Source: Salinisphaera japonica YTM-1
GTDB taxonomy: Bacteria; Pseudomonadota; Gammaproteobacteria; Nevskiales; Salinisphaeraceae
DNA: 32,880 bases
Direction of reading: 5' to 3'
NCBI RefSeq assembly: GCF_003788585.1
Contig: NZ_AYKG01000032.1
Span: forward strand, 1 to 32,880
A program made the position numbers and the translations under genes. Positions 24,051 through 32,784 of this stretch are shown here, piece after piece (the first letter of the stretch is position 1; every line of letters starts with the position of its first letter). Under the pieces are notes generated by a model. That model ran no database searches. It worked only from the letters and a program-made list of their open reading frames with translations, and had not been told where the DNA came from.

Positions 24051-24940
24051 CAGGCTCGGGCGGAACGCCCGGTCGCATGCTCGCGCAGGTATTCGGTGAG
24101 CGCGAAGCCGGCCAGCAGCCAGAAGGCGCCGACGATCAGCCCGGCGGCGACGTCGCTTGCGAAATGCACGGACAGGATCATGCGGCTGGCGGCGATTGCG
24201 GCGATGAGCATGCCGGCCCAGAAGGCGAGCTCGAAGCGCAGGCGCGGTTGGGCGACCTCGCGCACGATCGCGTAGGCGATGAAACCGTAGACAGCCATGG
24301 CGCCAGTGGCATGGCCGCTGGGAAACGAGGGCGTGGCGGCATGGGCGAAGGTGAGAAACTCGGGCCGGGGCCGATCAATGACGTACTTGCCGACGTAGGT
24401 GATCAGCTGCGAGCCGGCCACGGCCAGCCATAGGCCGGGCAGGAAGGCCGCGCGCCGGTCGGCCCAGAGGAAAGCGCTGGCCACGCCGGTCACGGCCACC
24501 AGCGTCATGATGTCGGCCAGGTGGGTGATCTTGGCGAACACGGCCACTACGTCCGGGTCGCGCACGACGGCCAGCGCCTGGTTGATCTGGCGGTCCAGGC
24601 CCACGATGCCGCTGCGCTCGATGACTTCTTCGGCCAGATCGGTGCCGATCGCGGCCAGATAACCGGCCAGCAGCACGATCAGGGTCAAGGGCAGGCCGGC
24701 AAACCGATCGGTGGCGAATCGATGCTCCAGCCAGGCCGTGAGGCGTGGAAAGCGTCGCCGTGCCAGATCGATGAGCTGCCCGACGCCGTAGACACGCAGC
24801 AGCCAGCCGCGCAGACGCGCCACGACACGGGGGACGAGCTTCAGGATCAGCTGGCGTGCCAGACCCACGAGCACGCGGGCAGCGAGTGCGATCGCCAGCA
24901 GGCTGAGAAGAATCGCGGGGACAGACCAGGGTTCGAGCAA
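24050..24940 (-). CDS. PAP2-family membrane phosphatase
   Basis: Integral membrane phosphatase of about 296 residues acting on lipid phosphates or undecaprenyl pyrophosphate. The three PAP2 motifs are complete: KYVIDRPRPE (about 189), PSFPSGHAT (about 207) and SRMILSVHFASD (about 255), with the two catalytic His residues in motifs 2 and 3. There are about six membrane segments plus an N-terminal hydrophobic one and a basic amphipathic region (about 30-75) that is longer than in typical PAP2 proteins. The start is uncertain: TTG 24940 is the only usable codon near the N terminus and lacks a ribosome-binding site, and the frame stays open upstream. GC content is normal for this genome, so it lies outside the island. 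Confidence 0.85.
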   Translation of the reverse strand: MLEPWSVPAILLSLLAIALAARVLVGLARQLILKLVPRVVARLRGWLLRVYGVGQLIDLARRRFPRLTAWLEHRFATDRFAGLPLTLIVLLAGYLAAIGTDLAEEVIERSGIVGLDRQINQALAVVRDPDVVAVFAKITHLADIMTLVAVTGVASAFLWADRRAAFLPGLWLAVAGSQLITYVGKYVIDRPRPEFLTFAHAATPSFPSGHATGAMAVYGFIAYAIVREVAQPRLRFELAFWAGMLIAAIAASRMILSVHFASDVAAGLIVGAFWLLAGFALTEYLREHATGRSARA

Positions 24941-25061
24941 GACAGACAGATGCGCGCTAAGCCAAGCGCGCCAGTATAGCCAGTCGAGGCCGCTGTTTTG
25001 TTGCGCGTGGCACGCTATGTGCCTGACGCTTGCCGCCCGCGGTGTGCCAAAACGGTGTTGA

Positions 25062-25859
25062 ATGACGGATAGACGAGCCCTGGTTTTCTGCGTGCGCTGG
25101 CTGGCGCGTATCGGCTATGGCGCGCGGGGGCTGGTTTACCTGATCTTCGGCGGGCTGGTGCTGGAAACCGCCGTACGCCTGACGGCGGCCCACGATGTGC
25201 GTGATTCGCTACAGGTGATACACGATCTGCCGGCCGGCCGTGGGTTGCTGGTGGTGATGGCCGGTGGCTTGGTGGCCTATGCGCTTTGGCGCACGGTGCA
25301 GTCGCTGCTGGATGCCGACGGCCACGGTTGGCGTGTGCGCGGGCTGGCCGTGCGCGTGGCCCTGCTGTTCAGCGCGGCGGCTCATGTGTCGCTGGCCTGG
25401 GCCGGGCTGCGGCTGGCCATGGCCATGGGCCGCGACGGGGGCCAGCCCGTTCGCACCGCGGTGGCACGGGTTCTGGACTGGCCGGCCGGGCGCGAACTGG
25501 TGGTCGCCGGCGGCATCATCGCGATCGGGGTGGGCGGCGCCCATTTTCAGAAAGCCGTGCGCGGCGGGTTTCGACAATGGTTTGAAACATCGGCCGGGGC
25601 CATGCGCTGGATCGATCCGGTCAGCCGTATCGGGCTGACCGCGCGTGGCCTGATGTTCGCCGGCGTGGGCGCGTTCGTGATCTATTCCGGGCTCACGCTG
25701 GATGCCAGCGACGCGCTCGACGTGGCCGGGCTGCTGGATTGGGTGCGCGAGGCCGATTATGGCCGCTGGCTGTTGACCGCTTGGGCGGCCGGGGTGGCGC
25801 TGTTCGGGGTCTACTCGTTGATCGAGGCGTTCGTCAGGCGGGTCGATTTCAGCGGATGA
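25062..25859 (+). CDS. DUF1206 membrane protein
   Basis: Membrane protein of 265 residues with six hydrophobic segments arranged as three internal repeats, as expected for DUF1206. Each repeat begins with a basic-Gly helix start: LARIGYGARGLVYLIFG (about 14-30), GLAVRVALLFSAAAH (about 97-111) and SRIGLTARGLMFAGVG (about 187-202). Function unknown. Its last 11 bases overlap the end of the convergent queA gene. Confidence 0.85.
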   Translation: MTDRRALVFCVRWLARIGYGARGLVYLIFGGLVLETAVRLTAAHDVRDSLQVIHDLPAGRGLLVVMAGGLVAYALWRTVQSLLDADGHGWRVRGLAVRVALLFSAAAHVSLAWAGLRLAMAMGRDGGQPVRTAVARVLDWPAGRELVVAGGIIAIGVGGAHFQKAVRGGFRQWFETSAGAMRWIDPVSRIGLTARGLMFAGVGAFVIYSGLTLDASDALDVAGLLDWVREADYGRWLLTAWAAGVALFGVYSLIEAFVRRVDFSG

Positions 25860-26871
25860 ACATGGCGTCGCCATAGCTCAGGAAACGATATTCGCAGGCG
25901 ATGGCATGGGCATAGGCCGCCAGCACGGACTCGCGCCCGGCAAAGGCGGCAATCAGCATCAAAAGGCTGGATTGGGGCTCGTGGAAGTTGGTGATCACGC
26001 CGTCCACGACATGAAAAGGATCCCCCGGCTTGATGAACAGCTCAGTCTCGTCGGCATAGGGCACCATGGGCCCGCCGCCGGCGCGGGCGGCGGTCTCCAG
26101 GCTGCGAATGGCCGTTGTGCCCACCGCGATCACCCGGCCGCCGGCGGCTTTCGTGCGGGCCACGGCGTCGCAGACATCGGCGTCGACGAACACGCGTTCG
26201 GCGTGCAGGCGCTGGCCGGCCAGATCGCCTTCGCGCAGGCGTTGGTAGGTGCCCGAGCCGACGTGCAGCGTCACATAGCCGAACGCCACACCGCGCTCGG
26301 CCAGGCCGGCCAGCAGCGTCTCGTCAAAATGCAGCCCGGCCGTGGGGGCCGCCACCGCCCCGTCGTGGCGCGCCCAGACGGTTTGATAGCGCGTGCGATC
26401 ACTGGCCTGGTCGTCGCGTCGGATATAAGGCGGCAACGGCATGTGCCCGTGCGCGCCGAGCAGCGCATCGAGCGAGGCCGCGTCAGCAATGGCCAGATGA
26501 TAAAGCTCGCCGTGGCGGGCCGTGACCTCGAGCGTGAAGCCGCCGATGATGATCCGCGTGCCGGGCCGGGGCGGCTTGTTGGCGCGGATCTTGGCGCTGA
26601 TGCGCTCGGCGGCCAGGATACGCTCGAGCATGATCTCGACCGCGCCGCCGGTGGTCTTGTGACCATACAGCCGGGCCGCCAGCACGCGCGTGTCGTTGAA
26701 GACCAGCAGATCGCCGGCCTCCAGCAGATCGAGAAGATCCACGATCCGACGATCGGCCAGCGCGCCGCTGGTCCGGTCCACGCATAGCATGCGTGAGGCG
26801 CGTCGCTCGGCCAGCGGGGCCTGGGCGATACGGGCCTCGGGTAGGGCGTAATCGAAATCTGTCTTGTCCAT
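25849..26871 (-). CDS. queA: S-adenosylmethionine:tRNA ribosyltransferase-isomerase
   Basis: QueA transfers and isomerises the ribosyl group of S-adenosylmethionine onto 7-aminomethyl-7-deazaguanine in tRNA, giving epoxyqueuosine. Characteristic segments are GDLLVFNDTRVLAARLYG (about 53-70), GHMPLPPYI, GAVAAPTAGLHFDE (about 171-184), FGYVTLHVGSGTYQ, AVGTTAIRSLE and VDGVITNFHEPQSSLLML. At 340 residues it ends at YGDAMFIR, about 13 residues earlier than E. coli QueA, just after the conserved part. An ATG two codons upstream (26877) is an equally possible start. No tgt gene follows, unlike in many genomes. Confidence 0.93.
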   Translation of the reverse strand: MDKTDFDYALPEARIAQAPLAERRASRMLCVDRTSGALADRRIVDLLDLLEAGDLLVFNDTRVLAARLYGHKTTGGAVEIMLERILAAERISAKIRANKPPRPGTRIIIGGFTLEVTARHGELYHLAIADAASLDALLGAHGHMPLPPYIRRDDQASDRTRYQTVWARHDGAVAAPTAGLHFDETLLAGLAERGVAFGYVTLHVGSGTYQRLREGDLAGQRLHAERVFVDADVCDAVARTKAAGGRVIAVGTTAIRSLETAARAGGGPMVPYADETELFIKPGDPFHVVDGVITNFHEPQSSLLMLIAAFAGRESVLAAYAHAIACEYRFLSYGDAMFIR

Positions 26872-26948
26872 GACCATCCGGCGGCGGCGTGCGCGGCCGC
26901 GATTGTGACCAGCGCCGCGACGTCTCACAAGCCGGTTCAGCAAGCACG

Positions 26949-26960
26949 CCCCGCGCGGGG
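26949..26960. repeat. 12-bp palindrome between divergent queA and the GST-like gene
   Basis: CCCCGCGCGGGG is a perfect palindrome in the 133-base divergent gap. TAGACT at 26972 could be a minus-10 for the rightward gene, without a convincing minus-35. Role unknown; chance is possible in GC-rich DNA. Confidence 0.25.
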
Positions 26961-27004
26961 GTAGACTGAGCGCGTTCATTCAAGCGCTTCTTTCGAGGTG
27001 ATTC

Positions 27005-27760
27005 GTGCGCAATACGCTGACCTCCGTCATGGCCAGTACGTTGGCGGGTTGGCGCGGCACGATCGCCGCGAAGGGCACCCGACAGCCCCCGCTGATGCTG
27101 CAACTCTACGAATACGAAGCCTGCCCGTTCTGCCGCATGGTCCGCCAGGCGCTGACCGAGCTGGACCTGGACGCCGTGATCCTGCCCTGCCCGCGGGGTG
27201 GCACGCGGTTTCGGCCCCAGGCCGAGCAGGTCGGCGGGCGGGCCCAGTTCCCGCTGCTGGTCGACGACAACACGAACGACGTGATCTATGAGTCGCGCGA
27301 TATCATCGATCATCTGGCGCGTACCTATGGTCAAGGCAACGGGGCGAAGATCGCAGCCCCCGGCATGATCGGCCAGATCGGCGCCAGCCTGGCCAGCCTG
27401 ACGCGTGGCATGGCCGGTATGCACGCGGCCAATCGCCAGGGGGCGGCCCCGCCGCGCGAGCTGCCCGAGCTCTATAGTTTTGAATCCAGCCCGTATGCCC
27501 GGCGCGTGCGCGAAGTGCTGTGCGAGCTGGAAGTGCCGTATGTGCTGCGCAACGCCGGCAAGGCCACGAAGGCCGATATGGGCCCGCCCTGGGTGCGCCA
27601 GACCTTTTTCGCCGATGCGCCGGTCGAGGGCCGTAACCGCCAGATCCTGTTCGACGAGACCGGCCGGCTTCAGGTGCCTTATCTGGTGGACCCGAACACC
27701 GAAACCGCGTTGTTTGAGTCCGCGGATATCGAGGCCTATCTCAGATCCACTTACGGCTAG
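27005..27760 (+). CDS. Protein with two tandem thioredoxin/GST N-terminal domains
   Basis: Probably a cytoplasmic glutathione-dependent redox protein of 251 residues. Two GST_N/glutaredoxin-like domains lie in tandem. The first (about 31-110) has a CPFC active site (YEACPFCRMV) and QFPLLVDDNTNDVIYESRDIIDHL. The second (about 154-250) has the same fold pattern, YSFESSPYARRVREVLCELEVPY and QVPYLVDPNTETALFESADIEAYL, but SPYA in place of the cysteine pair. A linker at about 112-150 joins them. GTG 27005 follows a GAGG site six bases upstream. The second domain probably binds glutathione without redox chemistry. Confidence 0.85.
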   Translation: MRNTLTSVMASTLAGWRGTIAAKGTRQPPLMLQLYEYEACPFCRMVRQALTELDLDAVILPCPRGGTRFRPQAEQVGGRAQFPLLVDDNTNDVIYESRDIIDHLARTYGQGNGAKIAAPGMIGQIGASLASLTRGMAGMHAANRQGAAPPRELPELYSFESSPYARRVREVLCELEVPYVLRNAGKATKADMGPPWVRQTFFADAPVEGRNRQILFDETGRLQVPYLVDPNTETALFESADIEAYLRSTYG

Positions 27761-27790
27761 CCGTATCGCAGGCCAGCCAGGAGCATCGAC

Positions 27791-28219
27791 ATGATTGGAT
27801 TGAAGACGACATGTGTGGCCACCACGGCGGCCGGCCTGATGCTGCTGGCCGGCTGTGCCTCACAGAAACCCGTGCTGTATTCGGCCAACGACAGTGGCCC
27901 GGCCGGCGGCCCGCAGGCGATCGAGCGCTGTGAGCAGCGAGCACAGGCCGCCGGGCTGGATTATGACAAGGGCCGTGTGGGCGGCTATGCCAAGGGCGCG
28001 GTTGAAAACGGGGCCGTCGGCGGCGCCGCCGGCGCGGTGGGCGGCGCCATTTATGGCAGTGCGGCGCGCGGGGCCGCCGCGGGGGCGGCCGGGGGTGTGG
28101 CCGCCGGTATCGTACGCAGCCTGTTTTCCGGGCGCGACAACAGCCCGGCGCCGGTCTACAAGAACTATGTCAATCGCTGCCTGGCCGATCAGGGTTATCA
28201 GCCGGTGGGCTGGAACTGA
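27791..28219 (+). CDS. Glycine-zipper lipoprotein
   Basis: Envelope lipoprotein of 142 residues. The signal peptide ends in LLAGC (Cys at about 22). A Gly/Ala-rich segment (about 65-105: GAVGGAAGAVGGAIYGSAARG and onward) has the GxxxG spacing of a glycine zipper that can pack in membranes, as in the Rcc01698/OmpA-like 2TM_2 or YMGG families. One Cys pair (ERCEQRA and NRCLADQ) may form a disulfide. AGGAG lies seven bases before the ATG. It is 37 bases before mscL, so the two may share a transcript. Confidence 0.82.
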   Translation: MIGLKTTCVATTAAGLMLLAGCASQKPVLYSANDSGPAGGPQAIERCEQRAQAAGLDYDKGRVGGYAKGAVENGAVGGAAGAVGGAIYGSAARGAAAGAAGGVAAGIVRSLFSGRDNSPAPVYKNYVNRCLADQGYQPVGWN

Positions 28220-28225
28220 TCGAAC

Positions 28226-28239
28226 CCGGGCATGCCCGG
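28226..28239. repeat. 14-bp palindrome between the lipoprotein gene and mscL
   Basis: CCGGGCATGCCCGG is a perfect palindrome 18 bases before the mscL start. It could attenuate or regulate mscL, or be chance in GC-rich DNA. Confidence 0.3.
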
Positions 28240-28256
28240 CTCAAGGGATTAACTGA

Positions 28257-28697
28257 ATGAAGTTTTTCGATGAATTCCGAACCTTCGCGGTTCGTGGCAA
28301 CGTGATCGACCTGGCGGTGGGCGTGGTGATCGGCGGGGCGTTTGGCAAGATCGTGACCTCGCTGGTCAACGACCTGATCACGCCGCCGCTGGGTCTTCTG
28401 ATCGGCGGGGTGGATTTCTCCAATCTCACGGTCACGTTGCGTCGGGCCCATGACGGCATCGCGGCGGTCACCGTCAATTACGGCGCGTTTATTCAGACGG
28501 TGATCAATTTTCTGATCATCGCGTTCGCGATCTTCTTGTTCGTGCGCTTGATAAACCGCCTGAAGCGCGCCGAGGCCGCCGCACCGGCCGCGCCACCGGC
28601 ACCGTCGCGAGAAGAGGTGCTGCTGACCGAGATACGCGATGCGCTACGTGAGCGCGCGCCGACGGCCGACGCGCGCGACACGAGCCGCGATCAATAA
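28257..28697 (+). CDS. mscL: Large-conductance mechanosensitive channel
   Basis: MscL forms a homopentameric inner-membrane pore that opens under membrane tension in hypo-osmotic shock. The 146-residue protein has the N-terminal amphipathic helix ([15 protein letters not shown]), TM1 with the gate region [18 protein letters not shown] (about 16-33) followed by [12 protein letters not shown], and TM2 at about 77-100. The C-terminal helical bundle is longer than in E. coli (136 residues), with an Ala/Pro stretch at about 108-118. AAGGGA lies eight bases before the ATG. It overlaps the convergent SRPBCC gene by 7 bases. Confidence 0.95.
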   Translation: MKFFDEFRTFAVRGNVIDLAVGVVIGGAFGKIVTSLVNDLITPPLGLLIGGVDFSNLTVTLRRAHDGIAAVTVNYGAFIQTVINFLIIAFAIFLFVRLINRLKRAEAAAPAAPPAPSREEVLLTEIRDALRERAPTADARDTSRDQ

Positions 28698-29140
28698 CCC
28701 AGGCGACGCGCCCAGATTTCCAGCGCCCCGCGATAGGCCAGGCGCATCTGCTGACCTATCGCCAGCGCGGCCCAGTTGGCAGCAAACGGGGTGGTGGCAC
28801 GCAGGCGCGAGGTCCAGTGCACACGGGTACGAATCGCATTCGTGCCCAGCGGCTGCAGCAGGATGCGGGCGCCCAGGTGATGGATCGGCAACGAGGATTC
28901 GATGATCCGATAGCCCAGCGACTCGCCCGGCTGATATTCGGTGATCTGCTCGACGAGATGAATGCCCGGCAGCTGGACAACGCGTTCGGCGCCAACGCCG
29001 CCGCGCTCGGGCGTGCCCTCGGCACGCAGGCTGACCGATCGCACCCCGGGAAGCTGGGCATAGCCTTCATGATCGGCGATGACATCGAAGATGGTGGCCG
29101 CGTCGACGTCGAAATCGCGGCTGACATGGATCGTCTGCAT
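28691..29140 (-). CDS. SRPBCC-family (START-like) protein
   Basis: Soluble protein of 149 residues with the helix-grip fold of the polyketide cyclase/SRPBCC superfamily. The opening [28 protein letters not shown] has the typical first strand and V-shaped helices, and [32 protein letters not shown] forms the long C-terminal helix. It could bind a lipid or other hydrophobic ligand; RatA-like toxins share this fold but there is no RatB neighbour. ATG 29140 is preferred because the upstream extension is rich in Arg and not family-like. Confidence 0.75.
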   Translation of the reverse strand: MQTIHVSRDFDVDAATIFDVIADHEGYAQLPGVRSVSLRAEGTPERGGVGAERVVQLPGIHLVEQITEYQPGESLGYRIIESSLPIHHLGARILLQPLGTNAIRTRVHWTSRLRATTPFAANWAALAIGQQMRLAYRGALEIWARRLGY

Positions 29141-29207
29141 GACAAGCGCCTGGTCACATAAAACGCGCACCTTAGGCCGCGCGAGCCGTGTTGGCAATCC
29201 GTACCGC

Positions 29208-29236
29208 GTGACGAAGTCGGCCCGTCGGCCTACACT
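29208..29236 (+). promoter_or_regulatory. Possible promoter of the small lipoprotein gene
   Basis: GTGACG (29208-29213) and TACACT (29231-29236) are spaced by 17 bases, each matching the sigma-70 consensus at four of six positions, about 45 bases before the start. Confidence 0.3.
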
Positions 29237-29280
29237 CAAGATACTTGTTCGTAGGCTGTGGGGTGTGGCTGATGTCGTGT

Positions 29281-29655
29281 ATGGATCTGAATGTATGCCG
29301 CGCGATCGGCCTGATCGCCGTGGCCGGCGCGCTGCTCACCGCCTGTGTCGATAACCGCCCGCCGCCGGCGCATCCGGGCCCGTACGAGCAGCCGGTCGAT
29401 GCCTTCGACGCCGCGCGCGCGCCTTATGACCCGACGGCGGGCCGGGATCGCGCCAACCAGCCCTTGACCGAAGATATCTCGCAGCTGCGCGAGGCCCGCA
29501 ACGCCTACGAGCAGAGCCAGATCATGCAGGCCGCCGACGCACGCGCAGAGCAGGCGGATTGTCGCGACGATCCGAACGCCCGGCTGGTTCGTATCCAGGA
29601 CGGCAGCGGCGACCCGAACGCGGTCTATTGTCAGCGCGGTCCGGGCCGACAATAA
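29281..29655 (+). CDS. Small lipoprotein of unknown function
   Basis: Lipoprotein of 124 residues. The signal peptide ends in LLTAC (Cys at about 22). The mature part begins with a Pro-rich stretch (NRPPPAHPGPYEQP), followed by a helical segment (LTEDISQLREARNAYEQSQIMQAADARAEQ, about 61-90) and a Cys pair (ADCRDD, VYCQRG) that could form a disulfide. I do not recognise the family. An in-frame ATG at 29272 is an alternative start. It lies 43 bases before selO and may be cotranscribed with it. Confidence 0.65.
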   Translation: MDLNVCRAIGLIAVAGALLTACVDNRPPPAHPGPYEQPVDAFDAARAPYDPTAGRDRANQPLTEDISQLREARNAYEQSQIMQAADARAEQADCRDDPNARLVRIQDGSGDPNAVYCQRGPGRQ

Positions 29656-29698
29656 CCGCCGGGTTGTGCCGGGCCCGACCGGCCACCATGGTGTGAGC

Positions 29699-31228
29699 AT
29701 GAGTGATGCAAGCACACCCACCCGCACGGCCGGCGATCATCCGCTGGACACCCTGGACTGGCACAACGCCGGGGCCGCACTCGGCGCGCCGTATTACACG
29801 CCGCAGGCGCCGTCGCCGATCGCCGCCCCTTATCCGGTGTTGCTCAATGACGAGGTCGCCCGGCTGATCGGGCTGGACGGTGCGGATCTGCGCCGGGCCG
29901 GCTACGCCGAGGTGTTGTCGGGTAATCAGCTGCCACAAGGGGCAGCGCCTGTCTCGCATCGCTACGGCGGGCATCAGTTCGGGGTCTGGGCCGGCCAGCT
30001 CGGCGACGGGCGCGCCATCACGCTGGGTGATATCCAGCGGGCCGATGGCAAGGCCTTTGATATCCAGCTCAAGGGCGCCGGCCAGACGCCGTATTCGCGT
30101 TTTGCCGACGGGCGGGCCGTGCTGCGCTCGACCATCCGCGAGTATCTGGCCAGCGAAGCGCTGGCCCATCTGGATATTCCCACCACCAGGGCCCTGGCGA
30201 TTGTGGGCAGCGATGCGCCGATCCGGCGCGAGACCATCGAGACCGCGGCGATTCTCACCCGCGTGGCGCCCAGCCTGGTGCGTTTTGGCAGCTTCGAGAT
30301 GTTGTTCTATGACCAGGATTTCGAGGCCCTGGCGCCGTTGGCCGATGCCGTGATCAGCGCGCACCACCCCGAGATCGCGGCCATTGAAACCCCGACCGAG
30401 CGCTATCGTGCCTGGGCGGGCCGCGTGATCACCCTGACCGCCGAACTGATCGCGGACTGGCAGGCGGTCGGTTTCTGCCACGGCGTGCTCAATACCGACA
30501 ATATGTCGGTGCTGGGGCTGACGCTGGATTATGGCCCGTTCGGCTTCATGGACAGTTTCCAGCCCGACTGGGTGTGTAACCACACCGATGCCGGCGGGCG
30601 CTATGCCTACAACCAGCAGCCCCAGGTCGGGCTGTGGAATCTGGGCCGTTTCGTTCAGGCGATTCTGCCGCTGTTGGCCGAAGAGCCGGACGATGCGGTA
30701 CAGATCGGCCAGGACATGCTCCAGACCTATCGCGGCGCGTACGATGCCGCTTATATGCGCCGCATGCGCGCCAAGCTGGGCCTGGCGGAGGCCCACGACG
30801 ATGACCGGGCGCTGGTCGAGTCGCTTTTCAAAGTCATGGCCGCCGACGGCGCCGATTTCACGCGCACCTTCCGCGGGCTGTGTCATGTCGGCCACGCCGC
30901 CGATGGCAACGACAGCGCCTTCGTTGATGAATTCGTGGATGTCGATGCCGCCAGGCAATGGCTTGTCGATTGGCGCGCGCGTCTGGCCCACGAGACGGAC
31001 GACGAGGCGACTCGCCAGGCCGGCATGCGCGGCGTCAACCCGAAATACATCCTGCGCAATTACCTGGCCCAGCAGGCGATCGAGCAGGCACAGGCCGGCG
31101 ATTACAGCGAGCTTGAGCGTCTACACGAGGTGCTCAAGGCGCCCTTCGACGAGCAGCCCGAGCACGCCGCCTACGCCGAGTTGCCGCCCGACTGGGCGCG
31201 TGGCTTGGTTTTGAGCTGCTCGGCGTAG
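29699..31228 (+). CDS. selO: Protein adenylyltransferase SelO (YdiU)
   Basis: Pseudokinase-fold enzyme of 509 residues that transfers AMP from ATP to Ser/Thr/Tyr of target proteins, linked to redox homeostasis. The typical SelO segments are present: SHRYGGHQFGVWAGQLGDGRA, LKGAGQTPYSRFADGRAVLRS (nucleotide-binding), HGVLNTDNMSVLGLTLDYGPFGFMD (catalytic Asn and Asp, near 260-285) and VNPKYILRNYLAQ. It ends LSCSA: Cys occupies the position of the selenocysteine in animal SelO, as in most bacteria. ATG 29699 gives the usual length. It converges with the hydrolase gene with a 4-base gap. Confidence 0.95.
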   Translation: MSDASTPTRTAGDHPLDTLDWHNAGAALGAPYYTPQAPSPIAAPYPVLLNDEVARLIGLDGADLRRAGYAEVLSGNQLPQGAAPVSHRYGGHQFGVWAGQLGDGRAITLGDIQRADGKAFDIQLKGAGQTPYSRFADGRAVLRSTIREYLASEALAHLDIPTTRALAIVGSDAPIRRETIETAAILTRVAPSLVRFGSFEMLFYDQDFEALAPLADAVISAHHPEIAAIETPTERYRAWAGRVITLTAELIADWQAVGFCHGVLNTDNMSVLGLTLDYGPFGFMDSFQPDWVCNHTDAGGRYAYNQQPQVGLWNLGRFVQAILPLLAEEPDDAVQIGQDMLQTYRGAYDAAYMRRMRAKLGLAEAHDDDRALVESLFKVMAADGADFTRTFRGLCHVGHAADGNDSAFVDEFVDVDAARQWLVDWRARLAHETDDEATRQAGMRGVNPKYILRNYLAQQAIEQAQAGDYSELERLHEVLKAPFDEQPEHAAYAELPPDWARGLVLSCSA

Positions 31229-31232
31229 AAGC

Positions 31233-32345
31233 TCAGCGCTGGCCCAGATCGGCCAGCGGATGCGCGCCTGACCAGTCGGGCACGAAATGATCGGCGACGT
31301 GCTGGCCGGGCACGGCGGCAACGCTGTCGTATTGCCAGACCGGTGTCTTGTCCTTGTCCACAAGCAGGGCACGCACGCCTTCGGCGAAGTCGGCGTGGCG
31401 ACAACAGGCCAGCGCCATGGCCAGCTCGCGTTGCACCGCCTGGGCCAGCGAGAGATAACGCCCGGTTTCCAACTGATCGTGGATCAGATGCGCGGTGGTC
31501 GGGCAGCCGGCTGCCAGACTGCCGGCTGATTCGGCCAGCCAGTCATCGCCTGTCTCGGCCAGTGCCGTCAGGCCGGCCACAATATCGCCCAGATCGCTGC
31601 CACGCGCGGCTTCGCGGATCGTCGGGGCCGCGGCCATCAAGCGGGAATCGGCCGTATCGGCGGCCGGGCTGCGCTGTTCGGCCGCCGCGAGAATACGGTC
31701 GACCGTGCGATGCGGCTGGTCCCAGTCCTGGGCCGTTTCCAGTGCGGTGATAACGGCCTGTTTTTCCCGGTGGGCGATACCGTGCTCGGCCAGGCCGGCA
31801 AACAGCACGTCGGCGCTGTCGAGCGTGGCCCCGGTCAGCGAGATGAAGCGCGCCAGATAATGCGGCAGGCGGGAGAAGAACCAGGTGGCCCCGCAGTCCG
31901 GGAACAGCCCGATCTTGATTTCGGGCATGGCCAGCCGTGTGGTTTCGGTGACCACGCGATGGCTGGCCCCGGCGAACAGCCCACAGCCGCCGCCCATCAC
32001 GATGCCGTGGCCCCAGGCGACGACGGGCGTGGCCAGCCGATGCAGGTCATGACACAGCCGATACTCTTCGGTGAAGAAACGCTGCGGATAGTCGGCCTCG
32101 ATCTCGCCGATGATCGAGCGGTACAGGTTGACGATATCGCCGCCGGCACAAAAAGCCTTGTCGCCCTCGGCATCGATGAGGATGGCCACCACCTCGGGCC
32201 GGGCCTCCCAGGCATGAATCGCCGACAGCATGGGCTCGATCATATCCAGGCGTACGGCGTTGAGCGCCTTGGGGTTATCGAGCGTCAGACGGCCCAGAAT
32301 ACGGTCATCGTTCAGCTGAACTTCATTTTCATGGATTCGTGACAT
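31233..32345 (-). CDS. 3-hydroxyisobutyryl-CoA hydrolase-like crotonase-fold enzyme
   Basis: Enoyl-CoA hydratase/isomerase superfamily member of 370 residues, long enough and with the pattern of 3-hydroxyisobutyryl-CoA hydrolase in valine breakdown. Oxyanion-hole segments are AFCAGGDIVNLY (about 64-75) and GIVMGGGCGLFA (about 116-127). MPEIKIGLFPDCGATWFFSRLP (about 142-163) with Glu and Asp is typical of the hydrolase branch, as is VRALLVDKDKTPVW near the C terminus. GAGG lies six bases before the ATG at 32345. No other valine-degradation gene is in the window, so a plain enoyl-CoA hydratase role cannot be excluded. Confidence 0.87.
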   Translation of the reverse strand: MSRIHENEVQLNDDRILGRLTLDNPKALNAVRLDMIEPMLSAIHAWEARPEVVAILIDAEGDKAFCAGGDIVNLYRSIIGEIEADYPQRFFTEEYRLCHDLHRLATPVVAWGHGIVMGGGCGLFAGASHRVVTETTRLAMPEIKIGLFPDCGATWFFSRLPHYLARFISLTGATLDSADVLFAGLAEHGIAHREKQAVITALETAQDWDQPHRTVDRILAAAEQRSPAADTADSRLMAAAPTIREAARGSDLGDIVAGLTALAETGDDWLAESAGSLAAGCPTTAHLIHDQLETGRYLSLAQAVQRELAMALACCRHADFAEGVRALLVDKDKTPVWQYDSVAAVPGQHVADHFVPDWSGAHPLADLGQR

Positions 32346-32399
32346 GCCTGCCCTCGTTATCGCACGTAAAAACCTGATGTGCCGCTCATTAACGGCGTA

Positions 32400-32428
32400 T
32401 CAACAAACATCGTGTGTTGTGCTAAATT
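32400..32428 (+). promoter_or_regulatory. Promoter of the Lpp-like lipoprotein gene
   Basis: TCAACA (32400-32405) and TAAATT (32423-32428) are spaced by 17 bases, with a TGTG just upstream of the minus-10 that may act as an extended element. It lies in locally AT-rich DNA and predicts a leader of roughly 50 bases. Confidence 0.5.
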
Positions 32429-32437
32429 CTAAATCAG

Positions 32438-32457
32438 CGATCGGGGGTTACCGATCG
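32438..32457 (+). promoter_or_regulatory. Hairpin in the leader of the Lpp-like gene
   Basis: CGATCGG (32438-32444) pairs with CCGATCG (32451-32457) across a 6-base loop. It would sit at the very 5' end of the messenger RNA, where such hairpins often stabilise highly expressed transcripts. Confidence 0.45.
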
Positions 32458-32487
32458 GACAAAAGCAATTATTAAGGAGTTGCGATA

Positions 32488-32742
32488 ATGATTAAAACGG
32501 TTCTCAAGACGGCGTTCGCCGCCGGTATCGTGGCCGCTGCTGCCGGTTGTGCCAGCTCGAACAGCCCGATGCAGTCCCAGATCGACCAGGCCATGCGCAA
32601 GGCCGAGTCGGCCCAGTCGACCGCCAACGAAGCCCAGCAGACCGCCAACCAGGCACTGCAGACGGCCAACCAGGCCAAGTCGATGGCGCAGGCGAACTCG
32701 CAGCGTATCGAGCGCATGTTCCAGACTTCCCAGCAGAAGTAA
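32488..32742 (+). CDS. Lpp-like alanine-zipper lipoprotein
   Basis: Small outer-membrane lipoprotein of 84 residues. The signal peptide ends in AAAGC (Cys at about 21). The mature chain is one long helix with Ala every third or fourth residue (about 28-75: QIDQAMRKAESAQSTANEA and onward, repeated TANQA units), forming an alanine-zipper trimer like Lpp of E. coli. It ends QQK, and the terminal Lys could be cross-linked to peptidoglycan as in Lpp. AAGGAG lies upstream of the ATG, with a good promoter and terminator, so high expression is likely. Confidence 0.9.
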   Translation: MIKTVLKTAFAAGIVAAAAGCASSNSPMQSQIDQAMRKAESAQSTANEAQQTANQALQTANQAKSMAQANSQRIERMFQTSQQK

Positions 32743-32784
32743 GAACCATGCGCCGCGCCCGAGTCATCGGGCGCGCATAAAAAA

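Noticed and set aside
32580-32700. Tandem DNA repeat in the Lpp-like gene
   Set aside because: The periodicity follows the alanine-zipper protein heptads and is not an independent DNA repeat.
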